From the NCBI GenBank assembly GCA_018433675.1, contig JAHDQS010000004.1, positions 1 to 64,000 of the forward strand: DNA of 64,000 bases, read 5' to 3'. How positions within the stretch are numbered: position 1 is the stretch's first letter; every line of letters begins with the position of its first letter. The notes beneath the pieces are model-generated. The model saw nothing but the letters and a program-made list of their open reading frames with translations, was not told the DNA's origin and made no database searches. Made by a program: the position numbers and the translations under genes. This document shows positions 36,303 to 44,928 of this stretch, piece by piece. Origin of the DNA: Clostridia bacterium. Its GTDB lineage: Bacteria > Bacillota > Peptococcia > DRI-13 > SM3-B62.

Positions 36303-37706
36303 TTGGGCGGCTTTTATGGAGTAGTATCAAAGAAAGATTGCGTAATGGACGTATATTTTGGCACTGATTATCATTCACACTTAGGGACAAGCAGGGGTGG
36401 AATGGCAATCTGGAACGGTAAGAGCTTTAACAGGGCAATACACAACATTGAAAACACTCAGTTCAGGGCAAAGTTCGAATCCGAACTTCCTAAGATAAAA
36501 GGCAATATGGGGATCGGATGCATAAGCGACACAGAACCACAGCCCCTAACGGTGCGTTCACACCTTGGTCAGTATACCATAAGTACGGTAGGGCGAATTA
36601 ACAATTTGGCTCAAATAACCGAGCAGGCTTTTGCTAAACATCAGAATATTCATCTCTTGGAAATAAACAAGGGGCTTATCAATCCCACCGAACTGGTCTC
36701 CGTGATTATAGACCAGGAGGATTCTTTTAAGGACGGCTTATTGAAAGCTCAGGAGTTGATTGAGGGGTCTTGTTCGATTCTGCTTTTGACTCCACAGGGT
36801 ATTTATGCTTCCAGAGACAGATATGGCAGGACGCCCTTAATAATTGGCAAGAAAAAAGACTCATATTGTGTTTCTCTTGAGTCCTGTGCTTTTGCTAACC
36901 TTGGATTTAAGTATGACTATGAACTTGGTCCTGGCGAGATCGTTTTGCTGACATCAGAAGGTATTGAAAAAATCGCACCGCCTCGAGATAATATGAGGAT
37001 ATGTGCTTTTTTATGGGTGTATTACGGTTATCCGTCCTCCACATATGAAGGCATGAATGTTGAAATAATGCGTAACAGAAACGGTGCTGCAATGGCCAGA
37101 AACGACAACGTGGACATTGATGTTGTATCAGGTATACCTGACTCAGGTGTAGGACATGCCATTGGTTATTCAAATGAATCCAGGATACCCTATGGACGTC
37201 CCTTTATCAAATATACTCCTACTTGGGCCAGGAGCTTTATGCCGCAGAATCAGAGTATCAGGAACCTTGTGGCCAGAATGAAACTGATGCCAATACCTGA
37301 TCTTGTTTCCGGCAAACGCCTGCTCTTTTGCGATGATTCAATCGTTCGCGGTACACAGTTGAGGGAATCCGTGGACCTCTTATACAAATGCAATGCCCGT
37401 GAAGTTCATATCCGTTCGGCTTGCCCTCCTATCATACATGGATGTAAATACTTGAATTTTTCAGCTTCCCGTTCGGAAATGGAACTGGCCGCAAGGAACG
37501 CCATTATCGAGCTTGAAGGAAAAGAGCCGGAGTCTTTGGATGAATATTGCGACCCGGCCAACGAAAAATACACTCAAATGGTGAAGCAAATCAGCAGCAA
37601 ATTTAGTTTTTCATCGTTGAAATTCCAAAACATCCATGACATGGTCGAGGCAATCGGTATTGGCAGTGATAAAGTCTGCACATACTGTTGGAATGGCAAA
37701 GGATAG
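36303..37706 (+). CDS. PurF-like amidophosphoribosyltransferase homolog lacking the N-terminal catalytic Cys
   Basis: A 467-residue homolog of glutamine PRPP amidotransferase, the first purine-synthesis enzyme. The PRPP loop is intact (LLFCDDSIVRGTQ), as are Fe-S-type cysteines (RICAFLWVYY, SACPPIIHGC, CTYCWNG at the end) and the N-terminal Ntn-hydrolase fold (HSHLGTSRGG, GNMGIGC). But the protein begins MGGFYG where active enzymes begin MCG, so the glutaminase nucleophile is missing. TTG 36303 has AAAGGGGTG at 8 bases and no alternative start exposes a Cys. It may use free ammonia or be a regulatory or repurposed paralog. It stands alone, away from purine genes. Confidence 0.88.
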   Translation: MGGFYGVVSKKDCVMDVYFGTDYHSHLGTSRGGMAIWNGKSFNRAIHNIENTQFRAKFESELPKIKGNMGIGCISDTEPQPLTVRSHLGQYTISTVGRINNLAQITEQAFAKHQNIHLLEINKGLINPTELVSVIIDQEDSFKDGLLKAQELIEGSCSILLLTPQGIYASRDRYGRTPLIIGKKKDSYCVSLESCAFANLGFKYDYELGPGEIVLLTSEGIEKIAPPRDNMRICAFLWVYYGYPSSTYEGMNVEIMRNRNGAAMARNDNVDIDVVSGIPDSGVGHAIGYSNESRIPYGRPFIKYTPTWARSFMPQNQSIRNLVARMKLMPIPDLVSGKRLLFCDDSIVRGTQLRESVDLLYKCNAREVHIRSACPPIIHGCKYLNFSASRSEMELAARNAIIELEGKEPESLDEYCDPANEKYTQMVKQISSKFSFSSLKFQNIHDMVEAIGIGSDKVCTYCWNGKG

Positions 37707-37719
37707 TTGCGCTGATTGT

Positions 37720-38466
37720 TCAAATTTCGGAGAATACATCTTTTACGGCTATTGCCAAGTCCTTAAAAGCAGTTGATTTGATCGTATCTCCCTCCTTGAG
37801 GATAACTACGCTTTCGATATCTCTTTCCTGAGAAAAGGAGTATTGATGAATACTTTTATTCTCCGAGTTTACGATCCAGTATTCCAAAACACCGCTTTTC
37901 ATGTATAGATTCAATTTTATAACCATATCCTTACCCTTAGTCGATGGGGACAAGACTTCGACAGCAAGTGCAGGTGTGCCTTCATACCTGCCGTTTTTGT
38001 TGACCTTGTCAGTATCGCAAACAACAATGATATCCGGCTGGACAATATTAGGGTCTTCTTCAAACTTAGTGGCAAAACCAAACAGTCTTACATCCAGGGG
38101 AGCTGTTAACGAGCGACAGGGCTTTTCCCGAAAATAGTTGTTAAAGTGCCAGGCAATTTCATTCACTACGACCTGATGGTTAAAACTGGGGGAAGCCAAC
38201 AGGTAGACCTCACCGTCGATGAGTTCATATCTTTGATCGGAAGAATCGACTAGAGTCTGGTATTCTTCATAACTGATCCTCTTTGTGGACTTGTATTTTA
38301 ATGATTCCTCATGGATAAGAAAATAATCGGGTTCGTTATAGCGAACGAGTTTAGCCACGCTTTTTCCGTTTTTCGTTATAATAATATCTTCCTTCTCCGC
38401 TAGGGCAAGATATTTCCCAAAAGCATTCTGCAAATCCGTGGTGTTAATACGCACATTATCACCCAC
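37720..38466 (-). CDS. Phd/YefM antitoxin domain fused to Uma2-family nuclease
   Basis: A 248-residue fusion. Residues 1-50 (VRINTTDLQNAFGKYLALAEKEDIIITKNGKSVAKLV) are a Phd/YefM antitoxin-type DNA-binding domain; residues about 65-245 are a Uma2/DUF820 PD-(D/E)XK endonuclease-like domain (YELIDGEVYLLASPSFNHQ, PNIVQPDIIVVC, TPALAVEVLSPSTKGKDMVIKLNLYMKSGVLEYWIVN). Cognate small antitoxin or toxin genes are not present. The promoter region carries phased TAGCTA repeats suggesting autorepression by the Phd part. The fusion may be a self-neutralised toxin or an autoregulated nuclease; function unproven. Confidence 0.85.
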   Translation of the reverse strand: MGDNVRINTTDLQNAFGKYLALAEKEDIIITKNGKSVAKLVRYNEPDYFLIHEESLKYKSTKRISYEEYQTLVDSSDQRYELIDGEVYLLASPSFNHQVVVNEIAWHFNNYFREKPCRSLTAPLDVRLFGFATKFEEDPNIVQPDIIVVCDTDKVNKNGRYEGTPALAVEVLSPSTKGKDMVIKLNLYMKSGVLEYWIVNSENKSIHQYSFSQERDIESVVILKEGDTIKSTAFKDLAIAVKDVFSEI

Positions 38467-38477
38467 TCCCTTTATAT

Positions 38478-38526
38478 TAGCTATAATTATAGAATAAAAT
38501 AGCTAAAATGTCAATAAACATAGCTA
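38478..38526 (-). promoter_or_regulatory. Promoter with three helically phased TAGCTA operator repeats
   Basis: On the minus strand TTGACA (38514-38509) and a perfect TATAAT (38491-38486) are 17 bases apart. The palindromic hexamer TAGCTA occurs three times, at 38478-38483, 38500-38505 and 38521-38526, start-to-start spacing 22 and 21 bases, i.e. two helical turns, bracketing the -10 and -35. This fits cooperative binding by the Phd domain of the downstream product. Confidence 0.82.
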
Positions 38527-38627
38527 AAAAACCGCTGCTATCATTCTTCCATTTAGTAGGCTGTCGGTGCCAAAATATTTGTACGAAAATAATTCGTCAA
38601 GTATAATTAGCATATGGGGTGATTTAA

Positions 38628-40145
38628 ATGACATTTCACGAAAAGCTGGACTTTTTAATGAATGTTACCAAAACTACTAATAGTTCGCTGGCATTGTACA
38701 CCTCTCTGGACCCTTCACATATCAGCAGATTGAGAAGGGGGGAAAGAAATGTTGTTAAGGATGCGGATTACGTAAAAAAGATGGCTGTATTTTTTAACAG
38801 ACAGTGTATAGAAGAGTACCAAAAAAAAGCCTTGCAGGAGGTTTTACCAAAGCCTGCAGCGCAGAATGATTCTGAAAACATAACAGAGCGGATTTATCAT
38901 TGGCTTTTTGATAGTGACTTAAAAGGAAGTAGTTCTATTAACTGTTTTTTAGAGGGTTTATCAAATGTGCAGTTGAAAAAGACACAATATAATAGAGATC
39001 CAATTTCATTAATGGACTCAGGTGCAATGCAACAGGACTTATCTTTATACTATGGGTTGGAAGGCAAGAGGGAAGCGGTACTTAGATTCTTATCTCTCAT
39101 TACTGAGGCCAAGAGACCTGAAACGCTGCTTTTATACAGCGACGAGCCTATGGATTGGCTAACAGCGGATCAGTTCTTTTTAGCAAAATGGTCAGATATG
39201 CTATCCCGAGTTATCGAGCAAGGCTATAGGATAAAGATCATTCACACTGTAAGCCGCAATTTAGATGAAATGCTGGAGGCTATGTCAAAATGGATGCCGC
39301 TTTATATGACAGGCGCCATAGAACCTTATTATTATCCCAAAAAACGGGACGGTATTTTCAAGAGGACTTTGTTTATTGCACCAAAGACAGCAGCATTGAC
39401 ATCCAGTTCGCTTGAAATAATGGCAGATAAGGCGGTTAATATATTGTTAAAAGATTTGAAGGCTGTAGATGCATTAGCAGTAGAATTCAATAGTTATTTA
39501 AATCTATGCAAGCCTCTCATGCATATCTTTACTGATAAAGATATGCATAAATATTTAAGTGTTTTGGAGCAGTTTGAAAAAGGGCCCGCTGATACAATTA
39601 TTAAATCCTCTAACCTATCGTTGGCAACAATGCCTACTTCAGTTGCTAAGGCTATGCTTGAAAGGTCAAAGGTTCCCCGGAAAAAGGAACTTATGGAGTT
39701 TTTATTACAAAGAAAAGGAGCATTTGAAAAAAGTTTACTAAGCAACTGCGTTTGCGAAATTATTAAGCTTCCGACCATTAAAAGTATAAAAGAAGGACAA
39801 ATCGAAGTAGGTTTTTCAGAAACGCAAGAGTTTTCAGGGTTATTCTATCATCCTGGAGAATATAGGTTGCATCTTGAAAATATTATTCAGTTTTTATTGA
39901 AATACGACAACTACCAAGTCAGTATTAGTAAAGACATGAAGGATGACGGCTACAGGCTTTATGTGAAGGAAGACTTGGGTGCTATTGTTGTTAAAACAAC
40001 CAATCCGCAGATAGTTTTTGCCATAAATGAGAGCAACATGGTTGCGGCCTTTTGGGATTATCTAAGAATTGTGTTTGATGAGAATAAACCGAATAGAAAT
40101 GATGTTATTAGAATGCTTCGGCAATATGTTGATGAACTGAAATAA
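38628..40145 (+). CDS. Large HTH protein of unknown function
   Basis: A 505-residue protein. Residues about 1-60 look like a Cro/CI-type helix-turn-helix (SLALYTSLDPSHISRLRRGERN). The remaining 440 residues match no domain I know; they are soluble, mixed alpha/beta, with a basic stretch ERSKVPRKKELMEFLLQRKG. It has no membrane segment or catalytic motif that I can recognise. It precedes the patatin-like gene by 36 bases on the same strand and may be co-transcribed with it. Probably a transcription factor with a large sensor domain, but this is inference. Confidence 0.8.
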   Translation: MTFHEKLDFLMNVTKTTNSSLALYTSLDPSHISRLRRGERNVVKDADYVKKMAVFFNRQCIEEYQKKALQEVLPKPAAQNDSENITERIYHWLFDSDLKGSSSINCFLEGLSNVQLKKTQYNRDPISLMDSGAMQQDLSLYYGLEGKREAVLRFLSLITEAKRPETLLLYSDEPMDWLTADQFFLAKWSDMLSRVIEQGYRIKIIHTVSRNLDEMLEAMSKWMPLYMTGAIEPYYYPKKRDGIFKRTLFIAPKTAALTSSSLEIMADKAVNILLKDLKAVDALAVEFNSYLNLCKPLMHIFTDKDMHKYLSVLEQFEKGPADTIIKSSNLSLATMPTSVAKAMLERSKVPRKKELMEFLLQRKGAFEKSLLSNCVCEIIKLPTIKSIKEGQIEVGFSETQEFSGLFYHPGEYRLHLENIIQFLLKYDNYQVSISKDMKDDGYRLYVKEDLGAIVVKTTNPQIVFAINESNMVAAFWDYLRIVFDENKPNRNDVIRMLRQYVDELK

Positions 40146-40181
40146 AAATAACGTATTGCTCAATGAGGAGATAAGGTACCG

Positions 40182-41057
40182 ATGGAAATAATCAATAATA
40201 TAAAAGATTCCGCTTTGATTTTTGAGGGGGGCGGGATGCGTGCCAGTTATACCGCAGGAATCCTAAACAATTTGCTGGAAAACGAAATATACTTTGATTA
40301 TGTGGCAGGCATTTCTGCGGGTGCAAGTCACAGCATCAATTATTTATCCAGGGATATCCCAAGGGCCAAACGCTCTTTTGTTGATTTAGTTCTGGATTCC
40401 AAGTTTGGCGGGTGGAGATCCTTTTTTAAAGGTGAAGGATATTTTCGTTCCCAATATATTTACGAAGAAACATCATATCCGGGGGCTGCCTTGCCCTTGG
40501 ATTTTCAAGCATTTATGGCAAATCCCGCCCAATTGCGCATCGGCGCTCTGGAGAGGGATACTGGGAAACCGGTATATTTCACAAAGGCTGACATCAATAG
40601 CATGCAGGACTTAATGAAAATCGTGCGAGCCTCATCATCGATGCCTATCTTTATGCCGCCGACTAGTTTTAAGGGAAAGGTTTACGTAGACGGCGGTCTT
40701 GGCGGCGGGATTGCCCTTGATATTGCCAAAAAGGACGGAATGCAGAAATTCTTTGTCATACTAACTCGCGAAAAAGGTTATAGGAAAAGTCCGGTCAAAT
40801 TCGGAGGGTTCATCAAAGCTTACTACCGCAAGCATCCTCTTGTAGTAGAAGCCATGTTTAATCGTCATGTTATATACAATCGCACGCTAGAGGAACTTGA
40901 AGAACTGGAAAGAGAGGGCAAGGCCTTCCTTGTCTATCCCGATGTTATGCCGGTCTCAAACAAAGAAACCAATTTCAAAAAACTATCCGCATGCTACGAA
41001 TTAGGTTACGCCCAAGGCAAGCGTGACTTGCCACGCTGGCAAGAGTTTTTAGAGTAA
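40182..41057 (+). CDS. Patatin-like phospholipase (YjjU/RssA type)
   Basis: A 291-residue serine hydrolase. Oxyanion motif FEGGGMRASYTAGIL, nucleophile elbow GISAGA (Ser45) and catalytic Asp in YVDGGLGGG form the patatin Ser-Asp dyad. Close by eye to the YjjU family. Likely cytoplasmic lipid acyl hydrolase. Its stop codon region merges with a 28-base repeat shared with 48453-48480. Confidence 0.9.
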   Translation: MEIINNIKDSALIFEGGGMRASYTAGILNNLLENEIYFDYVAGISAGASHSINYLSRDIPRAKRSFVDLVLDSKFGGWRSFFKGEGYFRSQYIYEETSYPGAALPLDFQAFMANPAQLRIGALERDTGKPVYFTKADINSMQDLMKIVRASSSMPIFMPPTSFKGKVYVDGGLGGGIALDIAKKDGMQKFFVILTREKGYRKSPVKFGGFIKAYYRKHPLVVEAMFNRHVIYNRTLEELEELEREGKAFLVYPDVMPVSNKETNFKKLSACYELGYAQGKRDLPRWQEFLE

Positions 41058-41083
41058 ACATGGGGTCAGGCTTGAAAAATTCC
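41056..41083 (+). repeat. 28-base dispersed repeat, copy 1
   Basis: Identical over 28 bases to 48453-48480; the core is GGGGTCAGGCTTGAAAAATT. It begins at the patatin stop codon and lies in non-coding DNA here. Sequences with GGGGTCAGGC cores are typical of REP-like elements mobilised by REP-associated transposases, so this is probably a relic. Confidence 0.75.
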
Positions 41084-41115
41084 TTTATTATGGCTATTAA
41101 TTTTTAGTAATTAGA

Positions 41116-41180
41116 TTGACAGGATAAGAAGGTGATGCTACAATGTGAATGAATAATAAAATATTCATTCACATTGTAGC
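41116..41180 (+). promoter_or_regulatory. TetR-gene promoter with 19-bp palindromic operator
   Basis: TTGACA (41116-41121) is 17 bases from TACAAT (41139-41144). A perfect 19-base inverted repeat with 6-base spacer (arms 41137-41155 and 41162-41180, core TGTGAATGAATA) covers the -10 and start site, so bound repressor would block transcription of the gene at 41198. A second copy of the core lies at 41809-41846. Confidence 0.9.
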
Positions 41181-41197
41181 ATACGGGGGTAATTCAA

Positions 41198-41779
41198 TTG
41201 AGCGATAAAAGAGCCGATATCTTTAATTCCGGGAAAGAGTTATTTAGTGCGAAAGGATTTAAAGACACAAATGTTTCCGATATTACCAAAATGGCCGGCA
41301 TAGGGGTAGGTACCTTCTATAATTACTATTCCTCGAAAGAACAGCTTTTTATAGAAATATATATGAAGGAAAACGAGGAGCTTAAAAAAGGCTTCGCAGC
41401 GGTCGACTTTAAAAATGATCCGGTAAAAGCAACGATGGAGATGTTGGCTCTGAACTTTGAAGGCATGAATTCTAATCCGATATTAAAGGAATGGTACAAC
41501 AGGGATGTTTTCAGCAAGCTGGAAAAAGAGTTTGATAAACAAGGCGGCATCAAGAGTATTGAAGATCAACAAAATGATGATATGCTGGCGTTGATTAAAA
41601 TGTGGAAGACCGACGGCAAAATGAGGACTGATATTGATGATGATGTAATACTTGCTATTTTTAAGTCTATACCTTATATCGATCTTCATAAAGAGGAAAT
41701 AGGACTGCAGTATTTTCCCCAAATCATGCTCATTATTTCCGAATTCGTCATGAAGGGATTAACAGATTGCCGGGAGTAA
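41198..41779 (+). CDS. TetR/AcrR-family repressor
   Basis: A 193-residue TetR regulator with N-terminal helix-turn-helix (FKDTNVSDITKMAGIGVGTFYNYYSSKEQLF) and a variable ligand domain. TTG start 41198 lies 8 bases after GGGGG. The matching dyads upstream and downstream of the gene imply that it represses itself and the redox cluster beginning at 41895. The inducer is unknown; a lipophilic or flavin-reduced compound would suit the cluster. Confidence 0.93.
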   Translation: MSDKRADIFNSGKELFSAKGFKDTNVSDITKMAGIGVGTFYNYYSSKEQLFIEIYMKENEELKKGFAAVDFKNDPVKATMEMLALNFEGMNSNPILKEWYNRDVFSKLEKEFDKQGGIKSIEDQQNDDMLALIKMWKTDGKMRTDIDDDVILAIFKSIPYIDLHKEEIGLQYFPQIMLIISEFVMKGLTDCRE

Positions 41780-41808
41780 AATGAAGGCGGAGGACTTATT
41801 TTTTTAAA

Positions 41809-41846
41809 CTTATGTGAATGAATATATAAATATTCATTCACATAAG
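41809..41846 (+). promoter_or_regulatory. Second TetR operator, upstream of the redox cluster
   Basis: A perfect 16-base inverted repeat with 6-base spacer (arms 41809-41824 and 41831-41846) shares the core TGTGAATGAATA-N6-TATTCATTCACA with the site at 41137-41180. It sits 49 bases before the apbE-like start codon. A clear -35/-10 pair could not be fixed here. Confidence 0.88.
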
Positions 41847-41894
41847 GGAAAGAGCGCCAAGCATGGCGCGTAAGGCAGGAAAGGAGGGGTGCAA

Positions 41895-42863
41895 GTGGGG
41901 AGATTAAGAGATGCCAAGTCAACAAACCACGGTATGAACACAGTAATGACGCACAGGGCCTTTGGCAGGTACGCCGAGGAAGCTCTTAAAGCAGTGGGCA
42001 GTGAAGCTGTTCGGCTGGAAGAACTGCTGAGCCGTTTTATTATTGGAAGCGAGGTTAACAGGGTCAATAGTTCCGCAGGTATCAAATGCGAAATAGTGAG
42101 CGGTGATACATATGAGGTGCTCTCCCGGTCCGCTGAGTATTCAAGATACAGTCAGGGACTTTTCGATGTTACTGTTGGCCCACTGGTGACTTTGTGGGGC
42201 GAAGGCAAGGAAACACAAAAGGCTCCGGAGGAATCAAGAATACGGCAGGTCCTTTCTTTGGTGGATTATAACGATCTAATATTAGATCCCGGCAAAAAGA
42301 CTGCCGGATTGAGGAGGAAAGGACAGTCCATTGATCTGGGAGGCATAGGGAAAGGATTTGCCGCCGATAAGTTTTTGCATGTTTTTAAAGAATACGGCAT
42401 CCCATCAGCCTTTACGAATATCGGAGGGAATGTGGTGGCTTTAGGAACGAAGCCTGACGGCTCTCCATGGCGTGTGGGTATTCAACATCCCAGAAGGGAA
42501 AATGCTCTTATTGGTCTTGTTTCTGTGGTTGATAAGGCAGTAGTTACATCCGGTGATTATCAGCGCTACTTTTTTGGCAGCAACGGCAAAAGGTATCATC
42601 ACATCCTGGATCCGACTACAGGATATCCGGTAAATGCAGGACTGGTAAGCGTGACTGCCGTTGCAGCCAATTCCATGGCTGCTGATGCATTGTCCACCAT
42701 ATTGTTCGTCGCCGGGCTGGATAAAGGCCTTAAATTTTTAAAACGGTTTCCGGGAGTTGAAGCAATATTTGTAGACACAAGCCTGAAGGTCCATATTACG
42801 GACGGTTTGCAAGAATGCTTTCGGGCTGCCGAAGACATAAGCTTTACTATTATTAATAAATAG
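41895..42863 (+). CDS. apbE: FAD:protein FMN transferase (ApbE family)
   Basis: A 322-residue flavin transferase that attaches FMN covalently to Thr/Ser of target proteins. Motifs present: SEVNRVN, GLFDVTVGPLVTLW, the nucleotide/Mg site SIDLGGIGKGFAADK, TNIGGNVVALG, AVVTSGDYQRYF, HHILDPTTGYPV and MAADALSTILFVAG. GTG 41895 is 7 bases after AAGGAGG; a GTG at 41889 and an ATG at 41934 are alternatives. No lipobox is seen, so it appears cytoplasmic or uses the shorter form. Its obvious target is the FMN-binding protein encoded next. Confidence 0.93.
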   Translation: MGRLRDAKSTNHGMNTVMTHRAFGRYAEEALKAVGSEAVRLEELLSRFIIGSEVNRVNSSAGIKCEIVSGDTYEVLSRSAEYSRYSQGLFDVTVGPLVTLWGEGKETQKAPEESRIRQVLSLVDYNDLILDPGKKTAGLRRKGQSIDLGGIGKGFAADKFLHVFKEYGIPSAFTNIGGNVVALGTKPDGSPWRVGIQHPRRENALIGLVSVVDKAVVTSGDYQRYFFGSNGKRYHHILDPTTGYPVNAGLVSVTAVAANSMAADALSTILFVAGLDKGLKFLKRFPGVEAIFVDTSLKVHITDGLQECFRAAEDISFTIINK

Positions 42864-42878
42864 AAGGGAAGGATCAAA

Positions 42879-43307
42879 ATGAAAAGGAAGGGGAAAGGCA
42901 GAATGTTGTTAATTGTTTTGGCAGTACTGGTGTTTCTTGTTGTGATTACCTTGGGAGGAGGGTTGCTCTATACCGCGGGAGAACACCGGGAAGCCAAAAA
43001 TCTTCCTATTGCTATTGTGGATTTCAAAAAACTTCGAGACGGCACTTATATCGGAGAATATGAAGGCGGGATGTATAAATGGAGGGCTAATAAAGTTCAG
43101 GTTACTGTATCCTCAGGTCGGGTAACCGATATTAAACAAATGAATTCAACAGACCCAGGCGGCGAGAATACGGATCAAGATTCGCTTTATGATAGAGTAA
43201 TCGAAGCCCAGTCGCTGCAGGTAGATACCATAAGTGGTGCAACCCTTACCTCCAAAGCCTATCTGAAGTCGGTGGAAGACGCGCTGCTCAAAGCACAGGC
43301 TGAGTGA
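42879..43307 (+). CDS. Membrane-anchored FMN-binding domain protein
   Basis: A 142-residue protein with one N-terminal membrane anchor (about 9-32) and an extracytoplasmic FMN-binding domain. The flavinylation motif DTISGATLTS is intact; Thr122 is the expected covalent FMN site. It is the presumed ApbE substrate, carrying electrons at the outer membrane face, comparable to RnfG/NqrC or extracellular electron-transfer proteins. Followed by two flavoenzymes, so it may be their electron donor or acceptor. Confidence 0.9.
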   Translation: MKRKGKGRMLLIVLAVLVFLVVITLGGGLLYTAGEHREAKNLPIAIVDFKKLRDGTYIGEYEGGMYKWRANKVQVTVSSGRVTDIKQMNSTDPGGENTDQDSLYDRVIEAQSLQVDTISGATLTSKAYLKSVEDALLKAQAE

Positions 43308-43345
43308 GCAGGAGAAAAATATTTACCTATGAGGAGAATCGGAAA

Positions 43346-44845
43346 ATGAAAAAAGTAATAATAATCGGTGCGGGAATCGGTGGGCTTATTGCCGGCAATC
43401 TTCTGGCAAAGAAGGGACATAAGGTAACCATCTTTGAAGCCCACAGCATGCCGGGCGGCTATACCGCCGGGTTTTACAGGAAGGGATACTATTTTGAGAG
43501 CGGCACGGTTTCTTTCGAGGCTTCGGCCTCGGTGTTTAAGGCAATGAAGGATATCGGGGTGTTGGAGAAAATCAACTTTGTACAGCAGAAAATACGTCTG
43601 GTTTCGGAGGATTTTGACGGGATTCCTGAGAATTATGACGGTTATAAAAAAATGGTCTACGCCGCGTTTCCGTCTGAAAAAGGAAAGCTGGATAAGATTT
43701 TTGCGGATCTGGATAAAATAGCCGACTCGATAGGGGGGATGAACACACCAATGCCCTTTCTTTACAAGGGTCCTGCAAAGTTAAAAGCAATACTTCCCAG
43801 CATTTTCGGCTTACCAAAATTAATGAAAATTTCTAAGCAGTATGATAATATAACGTCATCAGAGTTTGTCGCAAGATATTTTGAGAAGGACTCCAAGCTC
43901 TACAATCTGTTCAATGAATTCGGCTATACGGATATGTCGGCGATGATGGTTGGTAGTGGCTTGGCGGGCTTATTTACAGAATTATGGACGGTGAAAGACG
44001 GGATGCAGTCATGGGCTGATATTCTTGCGGAAAACTTCAGAAAATTGGGCGGCGATTTACACCTTAATTCGTATGTTGACAGGATAATAACAAAAAACGG
44101 GGTTGCGATTGGGGTCTTATCTAAAGACACCGTTTATGACGCCGATTACGTTATTTCTGCCGGAGACTATAAAAAAACCCTTCTGAAGCTTTTAGATGAC
44201 AAGAGCCTTATCCCAAAGACACTCTTAAACACTATCAACCGGGCTGTGGTTTCGGAAGGTTATTTCACGGTATACCTAGGGCTGGATAAGTCAAACGATG
44301 AGCTAGGCAAATCTATGAAAGTTCCCCATGTCTTTGCTTTCAACAATAAACCCGGCTGTGATATTTATAATTCCGAGGACAGTGAATATTTCAGCAAAGC
44401 ATTCGCCGAAATATATTCACCCTCATTGGTAAATCCCAGCCATGCACCTTTGGGAAAATCCTCAATAATGCTTCAAACCAAGGCTCCTTATCGCTGGATG
44501 AACAATTGGGGCGGTGGAGACAGCAAGATATACAGACAATTAAAGGGAAAAGCAATGGAGGCAATGATAGAGAATGCATCCGGGCTGATTCCCGGTTTGA
44601 AAGAATGTATCGAATACAAGGATGCCGCTACTCCGCTGACTTATGAAAGATTCACCCATAATACGGCTGGTGCAAGCTCAGCCTGGAGCTGGAACCCTCA
44701 AAAGAGGTTTTATCAAGATGATATGAGCGTTCATATCGAAACGCCGGTGAAAAATCTTTACATCGGTTCTTGTTGGGCTATGCAGATAGGTGGCGTCCCC
44801 GGTGCCCTAGCAGCAGCTTATCAGTGCGCCCATAAGATTAAGTGA
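43346..44845 (+). CDS. CrtI/CrtO-like FAD-dependent oxidoreductase
   Basis: A 499-residue phytoene-desaturase/isomerase-type amine-oxidase superfamily protein. N-terminal dinucleotide fold VIIIGAGIGGLIAGNLLAKKGHKVTIFEAHSMPGG and C-terminal NLYIGSCWAMQIGGVPGALAAAYQ bind FAD. ATG 43346 lies after GAGGAG; the first 14 residues of the longer frame are excluded. No carotenoid synthase is nearby, so a hydrophobic substrate other than phytoene, such as a polyprenyl, sterol-like or polyketide lipid, is possible. Reaction unknown. Confidence 0.87.
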   Translation: MKKVIIIGAGIGGLIAGNLLAKKGHKVTIFEAHSMPGGYTAGFYRKGYYFESGTVSFEASASVFKAMKDIGVLEKINFVQQKIRLVSEDFDGIPENYDGYKKMVYAAFPSEKGKLDKIFADLDKIADSIGGMNTPMPFLYKGPAKLKAILPSIFGLPKLMKISKQYDNITSSEFVARYFEKDSKLYNLFNEFGYTDMSAMMVGSGLAGLFTELWTVKDGMQSWADILAENFRKLGGDLHLNSYVDRIITKNGVAIGVLSKDTVYDADYVISAGDYKKTLLKLLDDKSLIPKTLLNTINRAVVSEGYFTVYLGLDKSNDELGKSMKVPHVFAFNNKPGCDIYNSEDSEYFSKAFAEIYSPSLVNPSHAPLGKSSIMLQTKAPYRWMNNWGGGDSKIYRQLKGKAMEAMIENASGLIPGLKECIEYKDAATPLTYERFTHNTAGASSAWSWNPQKRFYQDDMSVHIETPVKNLYIGSCWAMQIGGVPGALAAAYQCAHKIK

Positions 44846-44928
44846 CAACAAAGCAACGGTGAAGTAACAACTCATTTGTAATAGTGTGATAGGATGAAGA
44901 ATGATTAAAAAAACAAAGGAGTTTATAT

